From the NCBI RefSeq assembly GCF_007860095.1, contig NZ_SJPT01000018.1:1-61114 (forward strand): DNA of 61,114 bases, read 5' to 3'. This document shows positions 36,197-45,737 of this stretch, piece by piece (position 1 is the first letter of the stretch; each line of letters begins with the position of its first letter). Origin of the DNA: Novipirellula galeiformis (GTDB lineage Bacteria; Planctomycetota; Planctomycetia; Pirellulales; Pirellulaceae). The position numbers were made by a program, and so were the translations under genes. The notes below the pieces were generated by a model that saw nothing but the letters and a program-made list of their open reading frames with translations, was not told the DNA's origin and did not search any database.

Positions 36197-37941
36197 TGCA
36201 AAAGACATTCGAATCACGATTCACTCCACGTAGCATCCAAGCTTCATCGATTGTCGTAGCTGAACCGCTCGCCGCGTGTGCGAGTCGATCGCGTTGCGTT
36301 ACGACCGTCGTCCGAAGGTTGTCTCTGACGTTGCTCTTTGGATTGTGTGTGTCTTCCACTGCATCGGCACAAGTTAAACTCGATCGCTTCTACCCGCCGG
36401 TGGTTTCCGTCGGTGGTAAAACCGTCGTCAAAGCGGAAGGGAAATTCCCAAACTGGCCTGCCAAAGCCGTGGTCGATCGCGACGATGTGGAAGTGGTTGT
36501 CGAAAAAGAGTCGGGGCAGCTCAGCGTGAATTTGTCCTCCGATGTGGCGCCCGGGGTTGTCTGGGTTCGCTTGGTGGATGACACGTCCGCGTCGAAGCTC
36601 GTGCCGCTGTTGATCGCGCCGATGACGGCGGTCGCGGAGGTCGAGCCAAACCAAAAAATCAGCGAGGCAACGGCGGTCAATTTGCCCACCGTGGTCTACG
36701 GGCGGCTGGCGAAATCCAATGACATCGATACCTTTCGCGTCAATCTTAAAAAGGGACAAACGTTCATCGCATCGATGCTCGCCCATCGCCCGCTGCAATC
36801 CCCGATGGATGCCGTGATGCAGTTGGTCGATCAACGCGGCAACGTACTCGCTCAAGCGGATGATGATCGTGGTCTCGATCCACAGCTCGTCTACGAAGCC
36901 AGCGAAGACCGTGAGCTCTTTGTGCGGACGTTTGCCTTTCCGGAAACTCCCAACAGCACGATTGGATATGCCGGGTCCGATTCGTTTGTTTACGCCATTC
37001 GTATGACGAACGACGTTTTTGTTGATCATGCGTTGCCGCTCGTCGTCCCACCGAATCATTCCCCGTCTAACAGTGTCGCGTACGGTTGGAATATGGCTGC
37101 TAAAGTCGATCTCAATCAAACCGCGGCAACGAAGCAATCGCCGCAGATCGCACATGTTCCCTCGGCACTCGGTTGGCAATGGCAAACGACGCTTCCGCAA
37201 GATGCGATTGTGGTACAAGAAACCGACGGTGACGATGCGGCCCACGCCCCGTCACTGCCTTGTATCTTTTCAGGCCATATCACTGAGCCTAACCAGACCG
37301 ATCGGTTGCGTTTCAAAGTGAAGGCATCGACACGCTACGAAGCGGTTGTGCATTCACGAGCATTCGGGTTTCCGCTTATCGCCCTACGTCGCGTGATCAA
37401 CGTTGCCGACGGCAGCGAGCTGGCGAGGAACGACGATTTGGCTCGCGACCAATTTCCCGCCGTAGTCGCGTTTAGCTCCAAAGTTGAGGGTGAAGTGGAG
37501 TTGCAGATCTCGGATCTTGTCGACGGTCATAGCGCCCGCCACGCCTATAGCGTCGTGATCAGCGAAGCGTCCGCAACGGTAGAATTGACCGTCGCCGAGG
37601 ATCACTTTGCAATCAATAAAGAGGGTAGCATCGAGATTCCAGTGACGGTCTCGCGAAAGCATGGCTTCGACAAAGAGCTAACGATCACCGCGGAAGGCTT
37701 ACCTGAGGGGATCAAAGCCGAGCCCGTAGTGTCGCAGGTGAAAGGTGACAGCTCCAAGTCCGTCAAACTGAAGCTTGTCGCGGACAAAAACGTCACCTAT
37801 CAAGGCCCCTTCCGGATCATCGCCAGTGTCGGATCAACCGAGGACGGCTCGCCCCTAGCCTCGTTCACGGCAACTCACGCATTGCAAGAGCCGATCACGA
37901 TCCATGAGTTCTGGCTAACCGTCGCCGCAGCCAAGGATTGA
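36196..37941 (+). CDS. Exported PPC-like beta-sandwich protein
   Basis: A 581-residue secreted protein, third in the operon and translationally coupled to DUF1501 (TGATG). After an unusually long N-region comes the hydrophobic stretch LSLTLLFGLCVSSTASA. The middle contains a pre-peptidase C-terminal (PPC)-type domain, recognisable from VAEVEPNQKISEATAVNLPT and YGRLAKSNDIDTFRVNLKKG, and a second similar region around ITEPNQTDRLRFKVKAS. The C-terminus is a further beta-sandwich (IEIPVTVSRKHGFDKELTIT). No catalytic site is seen; it is probably an accessory or binding partner of the two upstream proteins. Confidence 0.85.
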   Translation: MQKTFESRFTPRSIQASSIVVAEPLAACASRSRCVTTVVRRLSLTLLFGLCVSSTASAQVKLDRFYPPVVSVGGKTVVKAEGKFPNWPAKAVVDRDDVEVVVEKESGQLSVNLSSDVAPGVVWVRLVDDTSASKLVPLLIAPMTAVAEVEPNQKISEATAVNLPTVVYGRLAKSNDIDTFRVNLKKGQTFIASMLAHRPLQSPMDAVMQLVDQRGNVLAQADDDRGLDPQLVYEASEDRELFVRTFAFPETPNSTIGYAGSDSFVYAIRMTNDVFVDHALPLVVPPNHSPSNSVAYGWNMAAKVDLNQTAATKQSPQIAHVPSALGWQWQTTLPQDAIVVQETDGDDAAHAPSLPCIFSGHITEPNQTDRLRFKVKASTRYEAVVHSRAFGFPLIALRRVINVADGSELARNDDLARDQFPAVVAFSSKVEGEVELQISDLVDGHSARHAYSVVISEASATVELTVAEDHFAINKEGSIEIPVTVSRKHGFDKELTITAEGLPEGIKAEPVVSQVKGDSSKSVKLKLVADKNVTYQGPFRIIASVGSTEDGSPLASFTATHALQEPITIHEFWLTVAAAKD

Positions 37942-38056
37942 TCCTCAAACAGGGTTTGCAGTGCGTTGATTGGATGGGGGAATACGGTGAGACGGGATCG
38001 CGTTGGCTTCAGGGCGGCCGAATCCCACGCTCGCCCCCGCGAATTGCGATGGTAAT

Positions 38057-38196
38057 TGGTGCCACCCACAAAATGAGCACGCCCTCTTCGGTTTGCTATC
38101 AACCTTTTGTGGGTGGCACCAAATCGCCAATAAGCTCAACACCTTGTTTGCTATCAAGTATTTGTGGGTGGCACCAAGTTCCCCCGGTGGCACCAA
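38057..38196. repeat. GTGGGTGGCACC repeat cluster
   Basis: TTTTGTGGGTGGCACCA occurs inverted at 38057-38073 and direct at 38105-38121; a third copy lacking one T is at 38161-38176, and a partial GGTGGCACCA is at 38186. The second and third are part of a longer direct repeat that begins TTTGCTATCAA (38092 and 38147, period 55). The inverted first copy can pair with the others to form a stem. The 320-bp gap between the convergent genes here holds nothing else. Confidence 0.85.
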
Positions 38197-38261
38197 ATTC
38201 CCCAATTGCTTTTAAAGAACTCGCTAGAGCGGCACGGCGCGCCGCGAGAGTGGTTAGGACA

Positions 38262-39548
38262 TTAGGCAGATGAGCCCGACGATGGCTTGCCAGCGGAACC
38301 AGAGAACATGTTCACAAAGGCAACCACAAATAACCACGTGATCAGATAGAAGAGGCACATTCCCGCGGTCGCCCACCAGACGGGAGAGTCCTTGGGCACG
38401 ACCTGCAAGACCATCTCGGCAACCGGGTGATGGATCGCATACGCGACGAGCGCATTTTGTCCAAACAAGGTAAACAGCCCCACACGCAGGGTTCCCAAGT
38501 CGCATAGCAACACAAAGACTGCGTAAACCAAACAGGTAAAGCCTGTGGAAAACCAGACGAAGCTTTGTGTCACGACGCGTTTGTCCATCATCCAGTAGTT
38601 CAATTTCCGCTGGTCGGTTCCCGGCGGCTCAAAAAACGGTGCTTCGGCCAATAGCGAACTCCAAGACCGCCCCTCTGCGTTTTCCCACGGTGGGATTACG
38701 GGGGACGTGGCAAATTTGCTGTCGATTTCACTCTCCACCGGAGCGCGATATTGGTCGTCCACCTGGTAAAGCGTTGTCAGACAGGAAGCGGCGTATCCGA
38801 TGCCCATCAACGCAATGCCCCACACCACGAGCGTCGACGCGGCGCGACGAACGGTTTGCGTCGACATCAGATCGTACGCCAACGTGCCCGCCAGCATCAC
38901 GACGCCCCAGCTGATGAGGCCAAAACAGCCACCGTCCCATGCGCGGCGACCGGTGGTCCCCAACAGCTCATCGAACCAGTTGGGTTGGCCGTACACAAAC
39001 CAATAATTAAACCAGCCCGATAACGCGATATGACTGAGCGATAATACGATCGCTATTACCAATCGCAGACGCCAGGAAAGTTCGACCACCGGTAACAACA
39101 ACAATTGCACCACACCGATGATGGCTAACACTTCCCAGAGGTCGGCCTTCAACATTTCAGCGGCGAACGATTGCACCGAAGCGGCATCAATTGCTTGCCA
39201 TGAATCGAAGCTGCTCCCTAGTCCATACAGCACCAACGACAACAACACCAAGCCCAGCGAGCGTTTCGCGATCCCCAGCCAGACGGCCGGGCGTCCCAGT
39301 TTGGGAATCTTGCGTAATACCGACAAGCGATACGAAAAACCGCAAGCGAACAGAAATCCGGGCATGATCGAGTCGGCCCAGCTGAAGTGCGTATTGTTGT
39401 GCTTGAGCACCTGGTGCGTGACCGCAAGTCCGCCCAGAAAGTTCACGACAAACATCCCCGCGACCGCATAGCCACGAAATTGATCCATTGAAACGACACG
39501 GGACGTCGGCGAAAGCGGCGGCGAAGTTGTGGCGGCTGAGACAGACAT
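38262..39548 (-). CDS. HGSNAT-like multi-pass acyltransferase, copy B
   Basis: A 428-residue polytopic membrane protein. The N-terminal segment MDQFRGYAVAGMFVVNFLGG is the signature of heparan-alpha-glucosaminide N-acetyltransferase-like proteins (DUF5009/DUF1624 type), followed by about ten transmembrane stretches. These enzymes are thought to move acetyl groups across the membrane to sugars. The acceptor here is unknown. It is 66 nt downstream of a paralog on the same strand, and the two align along their whole length (for example HHHD/HNNTHF followed by ADTIMP/ADSIMP). Confidence 0.85.
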   Translation of the reverse strand: MSVSAATTSPPLSPTSRVVSMDQFRGYAVAGMFVVNFLGGLAVTHQVLKHNNTHFSWADSIMPGFLFACGFSYRLSVLRKIPKLGRPAVWLGIAKRSLGLVLLSLVLYGLGSSFDSWQAIDAASVQSFAAEMLKADLWEVLAIIGVVQLLLLPVVELSWRLRLVIAIVLSLSHIALSGWFNYWFVYGQPNWFDELLGTTGRRAWDGGCFGLISWGVVMLAGTLAYDLMSTQTVRRAASTLVVWGIALMGIGYAASCLTTLYQVDDQYRAPVESEIDSKFATSPVIPPWENAEGRSWSSLLAEAPFFEPPGTDQRKLNYWMMDKRVVTQSFVWFSTGFTCLVYAVFVLLCDLGTLRVGLFTLFGQNALVAYAIHHPVAEMVLQVVPKDSPVWWATAGMCLFYLITWLFVVAFVNMFSGSAGKPSSGSSA

Positions 39549-39614
39549 GCGGAATCCCTGAGAAGTCGAAAAGAGACGGGTAACGCCCTACAAAACCGTG
39601 AACCCGCGATCACG

Positions 39615-40856
39615 CTACAAACGTAGAAAAATCTTCTGTTTCTCCAGACTCCGGACAAAGGTCCATGTGATCAGGAAAAAGACGAACAAACCCAACGCGA
39701 CGTACCAGCCTGGCGAGTCTTTGGGAATAAAAGGTTTCACCGCCATTCCCACCATCTCATGCAACACGTACGCCGCTAGGGCGTTGGTGCCAAACGTTTG
39801 AAAAAACGACGAATGGAAGCGGAATTGATCGCAGGCAAGGTAAAACAAAAGGTACATCAACACCGACACGCCCGCACAGAAGGTCGTATAGGAAAGCGTG
39901 CCTCCCCGCTGGCTCATCATCCAATAGTTCCATTTGCGATGTTCTTGGTCAGGCGGTTGAACAAACGGGGGTTCAGCGAAATAGTCGCTCCAGTGAACAT
40001 TTTGCAACCAAATTTGAACGCGTTGAGCCGATGGGAGGACTGGATCGACGGCCAGTTTCGATTCGCTCGCTGCCGCCGCTTGCGACGACGGCGGGACATC
40101 GTACAGCCGCGTTCCACAGGACATCACATAGCCCAATGCCATCAGACACACCGCCCAACGCAACAGTCGCATCCGCGGTGCTCCATCGGGGTTCGTAACG
40201 ATCGCGTCACACGTAAAAGTGCCCATCATCGTGGGAACCGACCACGTTAGGAAAGCCAATGGGCCGCCATCAATGCCGTTGGGACTGGTGTTGACCCATT
40301 CGTAGTTGAACCAATACGAGAGCAACACGTGCAGCGCTGCGCTGCCAAGGACCCACAAAATTCGCACTTTGGTGCTCGCCGCGATCACGGGCAATATCCA
40401 CAGCGTCGTGACGGCAATATGCATGAGCGTTTGGAACCAGCTGCGTTTCAGCAATTCCGGCAGTATCCCGCTCGGGCCCAAGGCCACCAATTCCGACCAC
40501 GTTGAGGCCGGGGGCGAAACGTTGTATATGACCACCGACACCAACATCAGCCCCAACAATCGCCGCACCATCCGCAGGTTTGCCGCGACCGCACCATCGC
40601 GTTGCACACGACGCCCGAAAGTCAGACGGAATGCAAAGCCAACCGCAAACAAAAATTGCGGCATGATCGTGTCGGCATAACTGCAATAGTCGTGATGATG
40701 TTTCAGAACGGTGGGTGAAACGGAAAAGCTGGCCAAGAAATTGACCAACAACATGCCAACCACGGTGTAGCCACGAAATTGATCGAGCGACAAAATTCGT
40801 TTGCCGCCCACGGTTTTTTCTGCGATCGCCGAAGAGGAGTCCATTGATGCCGTCAT
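39615..40856 (-). CDS. HGSNAT-like multi-pass acyltransferase, copy A
   Basis: A 413-residue paralog of the downstream gene. The matching signature is LDQFRGYTVVGMLLVNFLAS, then SYADTIMPQFLFAVGFAFR and about ten hydrophobic segments. Its soluble loop (DVPPSSQAAAASESKLAVDP) differs from that of the neighbour, so the copies are old. ATG 40856 was chosen; the frame extends upstream to 41018, but those 54 residues are cysteine/arginine-rich and unlike a membrane protein start. Probably co-transcribed with the downstream copy, perhaps with the lipoprotein gene 214 nt upstream. Confidence 0.85.
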   Translation of the reverse strand: MTASMDSSSAIAEKTVGGKRILSLDQFRGYTVVGMLLVNFLASFSVSPTVLKHHHDYCSYADTIMPQFLFAVGFAFRLTFGRRVQRDGAVAANLRMVRRLLGLMLVSVVIYNVSPPASTWSELVALGPSGILPELLKRSWFQTLMHIAVTTLWILPVIAASTKVRILWVLGSAALHVLLSYWFNYEWVNTSPNGIDGGPLAFLTWSVPTMMGTFTCDAIVTNPDGAPRMRLLRWAVCLMALGYVMSCGTRLYDVPPSSQAAAASESKLAVDPVLPSAQRVQIWLQNVHWSDYFAEPPFVQPPDQEHRKWNYWMMSQRGGTLSYTTFCAGVSVLMYLLFYLACDQFRFHSSFFQTFGTNALAAYVLHEMVGMAVKPFIPKDSPGWYVALGLFVFFLITWTFVRSLEKQKIFLRL

Positions 40857-41070
40857 GGTTGCGAGTTTCGCCCGAGAAAAGGTGGTTGGCCCGCGGTTCG
40901 GCGTCGCGTTGCAGCAAACGCCGCGTGGGGCCATCGACGGGGGTGAGGTCAGGGTCGCAGGTGCACGCCTGCACCGCCGAAGGATCGCTGCGTCGTGTGA
41001 GGTGACGCAGGACTCCATCTTTCACCACGTGCTGGCGTGCCAAACAGCCAGTGGGAATCTCAAGCGAACC

Positions 41071-41412
41071 TTATTCCGGGGTCGTGAGAGCGGTTTCGAT
41101 CTCTTGGATCGCAGCTTGAGCATCCGAGCGCACTTTGTCGTCAGACGTTTGTTCGACCGCTTTTTTCAGTTCGGCAATGGCCGGCTCGGCGAACGCCCCC
41201 ATTTGACCCAGCGCTCGCGCCGCTTGCGCGTTCTTCTTTACGCTGTTCTTTCGATGCAGCATCTCGATCAGATAATCCATCTTTTCTTGGTCGGTCTTCG
41301 CCATTTGTCCTTCCGCCTGCGGTGCAGTCGCGGTGGGCACCGGATCGCTACCACAGCCCATCATTCCGAGACATGTGGCCAGCAAACACGCAGAAAATAC
41401 AACTCGCAACAT
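41071..41412 (-). CDS. Small HEAT-like lipoprotein
   Basis: A 113-residue protein with a lipoprotein leader: the lipobox LGMMGC places the lipidated Cys at residue 20. The mature part is helical and fits one or two HEAT/armadillo-type repeats (NAQAARALGQMGAFAEPAIA, SDAQAAIQEIETALT). It would sit on the membrane facing the periplasm as a binding scaffold. Partner unknown. It lies upstream of the acyltransferase pair on the same strand. Confidence 0.82.
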   Translation of the reverse strand: MLRVVFSACLLATCLGMMGCGSDPVPTATAPQAEGQMAKTDQEKMDYLIEMLHRKNSVKKNAQAARALGQMGAFAEPAIAELKKAVEQTSDDKVRSDAQAAIQEIETALTTPE

Positions 41413-41677
41413 TAACTTGGTCTCCCATTTGTGAAGCCGCCGATCGGATGATCAGCGGTCTGCCTGCGCATCACGCAGCAGGCGAATGTTAGTTACTCCA
41501 GGGGGAGTCTGCGGATACCCCGGCCCAGACTCAAAGAGTACCCCTACTCTCCGCATATTGGATCACCCGACCGCTCCGTTTCTAAACTCACCTGGCGGCA
41601 GAAATGATCATCAATCCCTCCAGCAGCATCGACCAATCTTCGATGCTGCTTGCTTCTACGATCCACAGCCAATTGCC

Positions 41678-42826
41678 TTAGAACTCGGTGACAATTTCGC
41701 CGCCCGCGATCGTTGAGCTGTTGCGATAAATCGTCATATCGATCGATTCGCTGACAAATCGCACCGAACCGTCGGCCAACACAAACATTCCGCCACCAGG
41801 ATGCTGGCTGCGGAAGTTCGAGGTGCTGTTGAGCCCTCCATTGGCGCTGCTCCTTGTATCGCGTTGCTGCGACGCTCGGTCTCCTCCTAACGCCATGTAG
41901 CTGTCGGTGACTGGCCACTTGTTGAGCCGTTCCATCGTGCAACCGAAGGCGTTGGTACCCAGCACGTTAGGTTGATCCTCATCTCCAGGCTGGCCGATCA
42001 ACCAACCTGAGTTGGCTGGAAAACGTTCGCCGTTAAATACTGGATCGGTGCAGTTTACGCCGCGACACAACGGCCATGCGTCGCCCCCCGCTGCCTCACC
42101 CATCGCAAAGGTGTTGCTTGTGCCATCGGTGATCTCCGCAAATCGCACCTTCAATGCGCGATTGAACATCCCTTTTTCTGAGGCGGGAATCGGCCCGTTG
42201 AGATAGCCTTTCTTGCTACCCCGCTGAGGCCGACCATCGGCAGCCAAGACAAAACCCGCAGCGTTTTGGTCGGCGCGATCCCAATCGACTGCCCAGGCAT
42301 CGGTCACCCCTTTGCAGAATGCGTAATGCATCGCCGCAAACTCAGGGACGCCCACACTCGGGCTATGAATCTCGTCGCCCGCAGGTCCCCATAATGCGAC
42401 AGGATTTAAGGGGCCATTGGTGGCCGAGGGACAGATCGCTGCGGGAAGTACCGTTCTATCGATGTCTGAATTCTCTGCCGCACCGTACCAGTCATCCTGC
42501 ACGTCGGGGACATCCTGCATCGCTGACTGTTCGAGAAAAGGCAGCAGCGAAACCATCGCATGCGATCGCACATACATGTAACCGTCGCTTGCAGCACGAG
42601 GCGAATCGCCCATCGGGAACGCTTTGTAAACATCGTGGAAATTGTGCAACGCCAATCCCAGTTGCTTCATGTTGTTGCTGCACTGCATTCGACGTGCGGC
42701 TTCACGAGCCGATTGAACCGCTGGCAATAATAAGCCAACTAAAACACCGATGATTGCAATCACCACTAAGAGTTCGACAAGGGTGAAACCAGCCCTGCGC
42801 GAACGAGTACCTGCGCCATTGAACAT
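41678..42826 (-). CDS. DUF1559 pseudopilin-like protein
   Basis: A 382-residue DUF1559 protein with the standard prepilin leader. A short basic stretch (RSRRAG) precedes FTLVELLVVIAIIGVLVGLL, so it should be processed by prepilin peptidase, and the anchor helix runs into LLPAVQSAREAARRMQCSNN. The C-terminus has the usual PGGGMFVLADGSVRFVSESI. DUF1559 proteins occur in very high copy number in planctomycetes, with unknown role. ATG 42826 gives the leader at its proper place; an earlier in-frame start at 42880 does not. Confidence 0.94.
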   Translation of the reverse strand: MFNGAGTRSRRAGFTLVELLVVIAIIGVLVGLLLPAVQSAREAARRMQCSNNMKQLGLALHNFHDVYKAFPMGDSPRAASDGYMYVRSHAMVSLLPFLEQSAMQDVPDVQDDWYGAAENSDIDRTVLPAAICPSATNGPLNPVALWGPAGDEIHSPSVGVPEFAAMHYAFCKGVTDAWAVDWDRADQNAAGFVLAADGRPQRGSKKGYLNGPIPASEKGMFNRALKVRFAEITDGTSNTFAMGEAAGGDAWPLCRGVNCTDPVFNGERFPANSGWLIGQPGDEDQPNVLGTNAFGCTMERLNKWPVTDSYMALGGDRASQQRDTRSSANGGLNSTSNFRSQHPGGGMFVLADGSVRFVSESIDMTIYRNSSTIAGGEIVTEF

Positions 42827-43533
42827 AGCATGACTCCATAAACATAGATTAAAGAAAAGATGCGAATCGAGTGCCCGCATTGAACGTTCTCGAATAGCGT
42901 TACCCGCGTTGCTCGATTCGTTGAAATCGATTAGAGCGCGGCGAACGAGTCAAGTCAACACTTTTCTATAGACTTGCTTCGATATTTTTCCAGGAAGCGC
43001 ATTCGCCGTGCTTCTCCGTTAGGAGTCCGAGGCGTCCAATCGCGAGATTTTCCCGTTAATGGCGGGGTAAACCGCGGTGGTGCGGTGTCAATTTACGCTG
43101 CGATTTTCGGCAGATCCACATCCGGCCCCCTCTTCTGCATTGCGAAGCGAGAGCCGTTTTAGAGAATGTTTCCACCGACTTCGGTACTGGGATAACACGC
43201 CACCGTAGCCAACTTCGGTCCACTGAATCGCTGCGGTAGGATCCGGATAAATGGCTGTCGCTAAGTAAAAAACGGGGGTTGGCGTTGGGCGGAAACAATA
43301 GGGAGAAGGGGGGGCCAGACGTTACGGGGTAAAGAACTCGTCGTCATCTGGGGACGGTTCATCTGGGGACGGTATTGCGTGGCAACATTCCCCTCTACGC
43401 GATTTGGGAGAAGGCCGGTTTCCCCGCCACCCGGCTTTCACGTCAATCTCTGGCTGCGTCGATTTTCAGGTTCATCCGGGGGCACGATAGCGAGGTGCCC
43501 CGTGTCCAGTCCTCGACGCGATCGCTCTACGTC
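42827..43533. other. 0.7-kb intergenic region
   Basis: Between the DUF1559 gene (minus, start side) and the end of the FAD oxidoreductase gene (minus). It should hold the DUF1559 promoter and the oxidoreductase transcript end. Besides a 15-bp tandem repeat at 43344, I see only short frames without domain signals. Confidence 0.5.
43344..43373. repeat. 15-bp exact tandem repeat
   Basis: TCATCTGGGGACGGT at 43344-43358 is repeated at 43359-43373. The CTGGGGAC core resembles the GGGGACAGAG element near the right end of the window. Confidence 0.88.
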
Positions 43534-45285
43534 TTACGCGGGCCACTCCAGTTCAAAGCCTTGACCTTTGAGCGTGTGCTGGAATTGGGAGAGGGCTTGG
43601 GAACGGTTGCGAATGCCGCGGGGACTCTCCCGTTGGTCCAAGCAATGAGCGGCCAACGCACCAGCCGCTTCTCCAATACTCCATTCAACTGGATGCAATC
43701 GATAACATCCGTTGCTGAGGTGAGTGGTGCCAATGTTTTTGCAGCCGGCAATCAAATTCTCGATTCGCCGTGGGATCAGAGAACCAAGTGGAATCTGAAA
43801 GGGGACACTGGAGAAGTCGATGTAGTTGTCGCCTCCCGAGCTGGGGTGGAGGTCCAAATGGTAGTAGCCAATTCCAACGGAATCGTGAAATGAAGCGGCC
43901 TTGACTTTATCCGATGCATTCTTGAGTCGTGCTTTGCGGTCGGCCCGTGAGAGATGTTGCTCCAGTACCGTGAACTCCGCTTGAATGCGGCGAGACTCGC
44001 GAATGTAGGGATATTTGGCGAGACCATCTGCGGTACCCATGATGTCTTTGCGCAAGCGAAGTCCTTTCCAACCGGTGCCGCCATCCGGTCGCGGCGCTTC
44101 GGTTTGCAACCAATAAAGCAGCGACAAACTAAGTTGCCGAGAGCCTTCTAGATGCTTGGCAATTTCTTGCTCTCCGCCCGTGATGATATTTCCCAGCATG
44201 TAATCGTTCTGTGGCCAATTGACAATTGTCACACCACTGTCATATGTGCCGGGGAGAAAATTTGCGGGATCGATGATGCGCCGGTAGAGCCACAGATTCA
44301 ATGCTTTGGTTTTCTGCGGCGGGCCGGCCTTTGTCGGTGGAACGAAGGCGAGATCGTGTGGTTTGAGTGTATTGGGTTTGGAATACCGCAGAGAAAGAAG
44401 CTTTCCGGACCAAGGTGGAGTCAAGTCTGGCGTGTGATCTTTCCAGAAGTCGTACTGATCGGGCTTGGCGATGGTGTGATCCGCGCCATCGATGTGGTCG
44501 ATTGCGAAACACCATGTGAACGATTGAATGTTATCGGGAGCGGCTTTTTCGGGCGCATGGGCTTCTCCGGTTTCTTGCTTTGACTCGGCGCCGGTGACGT
44601 ACTCCGTGTTTGTAAGCGGCAACAAGTCGCCTTGCTCACTGGCGTCGATGAAATACGGAGCGGCAACGTGAAGTTCCTGACCTTGATCGGTGGCTAGGGT
44701 TACCGAGCGAACTCGGTCCCCTTCGACCTCGGCTTTGATCGGTTGTGTATTGAGCAAAATGGTCAAGCGGCCGCTGCTTACGGCAGGAGCCAGCATGGCG
44801 TCCAACACGGCAACTGCGACGCGTGGTTCATGGCACAATCGCGATACACTTCCGTTTCCGGGGTTGAGTCGAGGGTTCTTTTTAGCGGCTTCGGTGAGCG
44901 GGTAATTCCTGCGATAATAATCCCGGACGTTTTCACGAAATTGACGGTAGCTGGGAGTACAGCCGAACGTCTCAATATTGTGATGTTCGTCTGGGGGCAC
45001 GCCTTGTTGGCTGAGTTGTCCCCCGATCCAGTCGGTCGGCTCTGTCAACAGCACTCGTTTCCCCATCCGCGTTGCAGCGAGCGCGGCAGCACAACCTCCG
45101 AGACCTCCGCCGATGACGACGACATCGACATCAAGTGGTTTGTTGGAATTGTGGGAACCTGCCGCAGCAGCAATCTGCGGATAAAACGCGGATGCCGCGC
45201 CAATGCCACACAATTCAAGGAAGCGACGGCGCTGAAAATTGCGAGCATACGTCTGGGGTTGTTCGGAGTTAGCTTTGTTAGTCAT
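43534..45285 (-). CDS. Tat-exported FAD-dependent oxidoreductase
   Basis: A 583-residue flavoprotein of the FAD_oxidored type. The leader FQRRRFLELCGIGAASAF is a Tat signal, so the flavin would be loaded before export. The dinucleotide-binding motif VVVIGGGLGGCAAALAATRM is followed by EPTDWIGGQLSQQGVPPDEH, a family phrase, and near the C-terminus comes GTTHLSNGCYRLHPVEWSIG. The substrate is unknown. ATG 45285 was preferred to ATG 45306 because a GGAAAG ribosome site lies just before it. It is divergent from the large beta-helix gene. Confidence 0.87.
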   Translation of the reverse strand: MTNKANSEQPQTYARNFQRRRFLELCGIGAASAFYPQIAAAAGSHNSNKPLDVDVVVIGGGLGGCAAALAATRMGKRVLLTEPTDWIGGQLSQQGVPPDEHHNIETFGCTPSYRQFRENVRDYYRRNYPLTEAAKKNPRLNPGNGSVSRLCHEPRVAVAVLDAMLAPAVSSGRLTILLNTQPIKAEVEGDRVRSVTLATDQGQELHVAAPYFIDASEQGDLLPLTNTEYVTGAESKQETGEAHAPEKAAPDNIQSFTWCFAIDHIDGADHTIAKPDQYDFWKDHTPDLTPPWSGKLLSLRYSKPNTLKPHDLAFVPPTKAGPPQKTKALNLWLYRRIIDPANFLPGTYDSGVTIVNWPQNDYMLGNIITGGEQEIAKHLEGSRQLSLSLLYWLQTEAPRPDGGTGWKGLRLRKDIMGTADGLAKYPYIRESRRIQAEFTVLEQHLSRADRKARLKNASDKVKAASFHDSVGIGYYHLDLHPSSGGDNYIDFSSVPFQIPLGSLIPRRIENLIAGCKNIGTTHLSNGCYRLHPVEWSIGEAAGALAAHCLDQRESPRGIRNRSQALSQFQHTLKGQGFELEWPA

Positions 45286-45737
45286 CGTAACTTTCCAAGG
45301 GTGCATTTCAAATTTGATGCTGTAGGGAGGCCCGAGTGCACGGCCTTTTCCGTCACAGTATAGATAGGTTTGTTACTACGGGTTAGTTCAGTGGTATTTC
45401 ATCGGTGTCGCCCACCATCACGGAATGCATAACACCCCCGGGGTGGCCGTCGGCATGACGGATTGGGGGGGGGGCTGGGCCGCGCTGCGGAAAAACTTCA
45501 CACGGCCGTCGAGCTGGCCAATGAAAGTTATCGAACGATATATCGGAGTGGATCCCGCTGTGGATTGGATTGCTGCTTTGCACTTTTCATTTATCCCATT
45601 CCAACTTAAGTTCTCCAATCACCTTGCTCCGCTCGCGACTAAAGTAAGGTCTCTACGTTCTTTCAGTCCGCTCGCCTACCTCTCTATTTGCTCCCCCCCC
45701 CTCCTTCTCACCACGTCTGCATGGCAAAGGATACGCA
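45286..45737. other. Divergent intergenic region
   Basis: Between the oxidoreductase and the large beta-helix gene, so both promoters should be here. It includes a run of ten G at about 45465 and a C-run near 45692. AAGGAT at 45727-45732 is a good ribosome site for the downstream ATG 45738. A tRNA-like fragment near 45380 was examined and rejected. Confidence 0.5.
45291..45296 (-). promoter_or_regulatory. Ribosome binding site deciding the start
   Basis: On the minus strand GGAAAG is 5 nt before ATG 45285. No comparable site precedes the alternative ATG at 45306. Confidence 0.55.

Noticed and set aside
41462-41532. Small hairpins GCCTGC/GCAGGC and GAGTCTG/CAGACTC before the lipoprotein gene
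   Set aside because: Short stems with no U-tract or conserved context; random GC-rich pairing is a sufficient explanation.
43375-43893. 172-codon plus-strand frame overlapping the FAD oxidoreductase
   Set aside because: It lies mostly antisense to the well-supported oxidoreductase gene and has no domain.
45380-45398. CGGGTTAGTTCAGTGGTAT, resembling a tRNA D-arm
   Set aside because: No matching acceptor stem, anticodon arm or T-loop (GTTCGAATC type) follows within 80 nt.
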